Of a stretch of DNA of 36,450 nucleotides, positions 34,676 through 36,450 are shown in pieces. Within the stretch, counting starts at the first letter, position 1. Each line of letters opens with the position of its first letter. The DNA lies in assembly GCA_002729885.1 (NCBI GenBank), contig PBUB01000021.1, positions 1 through 36,450 on the forward strand, written 5' to 3'. This DNA comes from Spirochaetaceae bacterium. Lineage in GTDB: Bacteria; Spirochaetota; Leptospiria; Leptospirales; Leptonemataceae. A program made the translations under genes and the position numbers. Under the pieces are notes generated by a model. The model did no database searches, was not told where the DNA came from, and worked only from the letters and a program-made list of their open reading frames with translations.

Positions 34676-36450
34676 ATGAACCCCGCAGACAATCAGGAAG
34701 ACAGAGCCGCACCTTACATTCCGGAACCCTGGCTGCTAGCTCTGGAAAAATTCCCGGGAAGGGTTTTCATTGCAAATCCTGAAGGAAAATTCCTATGGGC
34801 CAACCAGAAATTCCGGAATGCCATAAGGACCTCATTAAGCGAAATCTTCACCGGTAACCCGGGCCCACTTCTCCAGGGAAGAACCGATCCCAGGCTAATA
34901 CGCGACATCAACAGACTGCTTTCTCTGGCGCAAAGCTTTGACTGGAACCTGGAATTGAACCCCGGCTCTGAAAGTCCTATCAGTATCCGGATGAGATTTG
35001 ATCCAGTTTTCGCATCCGATGGAGCAGTAGTTTGCTTTGTCGGCACAGAGATTCAAGGTACCGCAATTCTTGAAGAATCGAAAAGCAACCGAAATCCACA
35101 ATCAATGCCGAAGCCGACAGATTCTGAGCCTGGTCCAGGCCATTCCCGGCCACAGCCTACGTTTGCGAAGACCCCGAAAACTGACCCGGCCAATGAACAG
35201 CAATTACCTGGCTTTGCAGGAATATTACACAAGCTTTCCCGACTTCTACCTGGCGTAATCTATCAGTTCGAAATGTTACCGGATGGATCCTTTCGCTTTC
35301 CCTATGCGTCGGAAGCGCTCAAGTCGATTTACGGCCTCGCGCCGGAGGATGTCCGCGAAGATGCCAGCGGTATACTGAATGTAATCCACCCAGATGACCT
35401 TCCATCCGTACTGGAAAGCATCCAGCAGTCTGCCAGGAACCTGACCCCATGGATTCTGGAGTACCGAACTCGCCCATCCGCTGGCCGGATCCGCTGGCTT
35501 TATGGCTATGCGAATCCGGAGAGGCTGGATACCGGAAGTACTCTATGGCATGGATTTATCACAGATGTAACGGAACATAAAGATAGTGAGCGAAGACTGA
35601 AGGAGTCGGAGCAGAGACTGGCTTTCGCTCTTGAAGCCACGCGAGATGGCGTCTGGGACTGGAACATGAAAACGAATGAAGTATTCTGGAGCCCTCGTTG
35701 CTTTGAAATGCTGGGCTATAAGCCCCAGAGTTTTCCGGTAACTTTTGAGAAATGGAAGTCACTGCTGCATCCCTCGGATGTATCCAGAACTCTGGACCTG
35801 CTGCAGGCCAGTTTAACTGACAGTACAATCCCTTTGAGCGTTACCTTTCGCATGCGACATGCCGATGGGAGCTATCGCTGGCTTTCTGGACGCGGTAAGA
35901 TAACGGAGCAAAACCCTGATGGCAGCCCGGCCCGAATGGTGGGAACTCACCTCGATATCACCGAGCGCAAAATGAAAGATGAAGAATTGCGCAAAGCAAA
36001 TAAGCGATTGGAGGATATCAACCGCCAGCTTGAACTTTCCATCTGGCATGCCAATGAATTGGCCCGGCAGGCGGAGTCGGCCAACGAAGCCAAAAGTTCT
36101 TTCATTGCGAACATGAGTCATGAGATTCGCACGCCCATGACATCCATACTTGGCTACGCAGATCTGCTGGCGGAAAAAAGTCTGCCCGAAGGAGAATTCA
36201 GAGAGCACCTGAACAGCCTCCGAGAATCCGGCGAACATTTGATGGTCATTGTAAACGATATCCTGGATATCTCGCGAATAGAATCAGGCAAGCTTGAGGT
36301 GGAAGTAATACCTGCATCGCCTGTGGGCTCCATTCTCGAAGTCATTAATATGCTCAAAGGCAAGGCCACATTGAAGGGCCTTGAGATTCGCACCGAAATT
36401 TCGGACAGTACGCCCGGAGAATTTCCCACCGACCCCGGCCGATTACGTCA
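34676..36450 (+). CDS. PAS-domain sensor histidine kinase (partial, runs off right edge)
   Basis: The frame is open from ATG 34676 to the edge (591 codons). A PAS-like region at about residues 18-125 is followed by a Pro-rich linker (130-175), PAS domains at about 180-300 and 310-430 (the second and third with RWLYGYANPE...GFITDVTEHK and RWLSGRGKITE...GTHLDITERK endings), a coiled coil at 430-475 and the HisKA dimerisation domain with phospho-acceptor His 482 in SHEIRTPM. The ATPase domain is beyond the edge. No membrane helix is present, so it is cytoplasmic. A receiver domain may follow, as in hybrid kinases of this type. Confidence 0.88.
   Translation, partial: MNPADNQEDRAAPYIPEPWLLALEKFPGRVFIANPEGKFLWANQKFRNAIRTSLSEIFTGNPGPLLQGRTDPRLIRDINRLLSLAQSFDWNLELNPGSESPISIRMRFDPVFASDGAVVCFVGTEIQGTAILEESKSNRNPQSMPKPTDSEPGPGHSRPQPTFAKTPKTDPANEQQLPGFAGILHKLSRLLPGVIYQFEMLPDGSFRFPYASEALKSIYGLAPEDVREDASGILNVIHPDDLPSVLESIQQSARNLTPWILEYRTRPSAGRIRWLYGYANPERLDTGSTLWHGFITDVTEHKDSERRLKESEQRLAFALEATRDGVWDWNMKTNEVFWSPRCFEMLGYKPQSFPVTFEKWKSLLHPSDVSRTLDLLQASLTDSTIPLSVTFRMRHADGSYRWLSGRGKITEQNPDGSPARMVGTHLDITERKMKDEELRKANKRLEDINRQLELSIWHANELARQAESANEAKSSFIANMSHEIRTPMTSILGYADLLAEKSLPEGEFREHLNSLRESGEHLMVIVNDILDISRIESGKLEVEVIPASPVGSILEVINMLKGKATLKGLEIRTEISDSTPGEFPTDPGRLR

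Overview
This is about 36 kb of bacterial chromosome with mixed GC. It carries many lipoproteins with loose lipoboxes, several beta-propeller proteins, an outer-membrane beta-barrel protein and a heavy load of signalling genes (GGDEF-EAL, class III cyclase, RsbU/RsbW/STAS partner switching, PAS histidine kinase, ECF sigma factor). There is no 16S gene or other decisive marker. The style suggests a Leptospirales-type spirochaete, which is an inference from gene content only.

Region 1 (1-2600) is repeat-rich. It opens with the 5' part of a membrane-anchored protein built of 11-residue repeats, running off the left edge. Two arrays of a dispersed repeat follow, one on each side of two small lipoprotein genes and a truncated reading frame. 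Each array is made of units with three hairpins whose stems change sequence by compensatory substitutions, and each ends in an identical 24-bp block. One block touches the 3' end of a tRNA-Ile2(CAU) gene and the other touches a stop codon.

Region 2 (2600-9600) holds cell-envelope genes: a lipoprotein plus AraC regulator pair, a lipoprotein plus omptin-like outer-membrane protein pair, a pair of paralogous lipoproteins of which one is a pseudogene with two in-frame stops, an unrelated lipoprotein between them, and an NHL-like six-blade propeller lipoprotein.

Region 3 (9600-20900) is mostly housekeeping: murA with Asp in place of the usual catalytic Cys, thiD, a DUF6263-like lipoprotein, a 7TMR-DISM/GGDEF/EAL protein, and gyrA with a Lys/Ser/Ala-rich tail followed by an unknown gene and an ECF sigma factor on the same strand. 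A divergent hotdog thioesterase follows.

Region 4 (21000-26400) has a small exported helical protein, an Asp-box propeller lipoprotein that shares an N-terminal C-R-x-E-D-x-[ST]-C motif with the NHL lipoprotein, a WD40-like exported protein, a single-domain class III cyclase, a metallo-beta-lactamase-fold lipoprotein and a DUF5676-like membrane protein.

Region 5 (26500-36450) has a four-gene operon (unknown helical protein, STAS antagonist, RsbW-type kinase, membrane RsbU-type phosphatase) forming a partner-switching module. It also has a TetR/SDR pair with matching 18-bp palindromes before each gene, a TPR plus M23 peptidase protein, and a PAS histidine kinase cut by the right edge.
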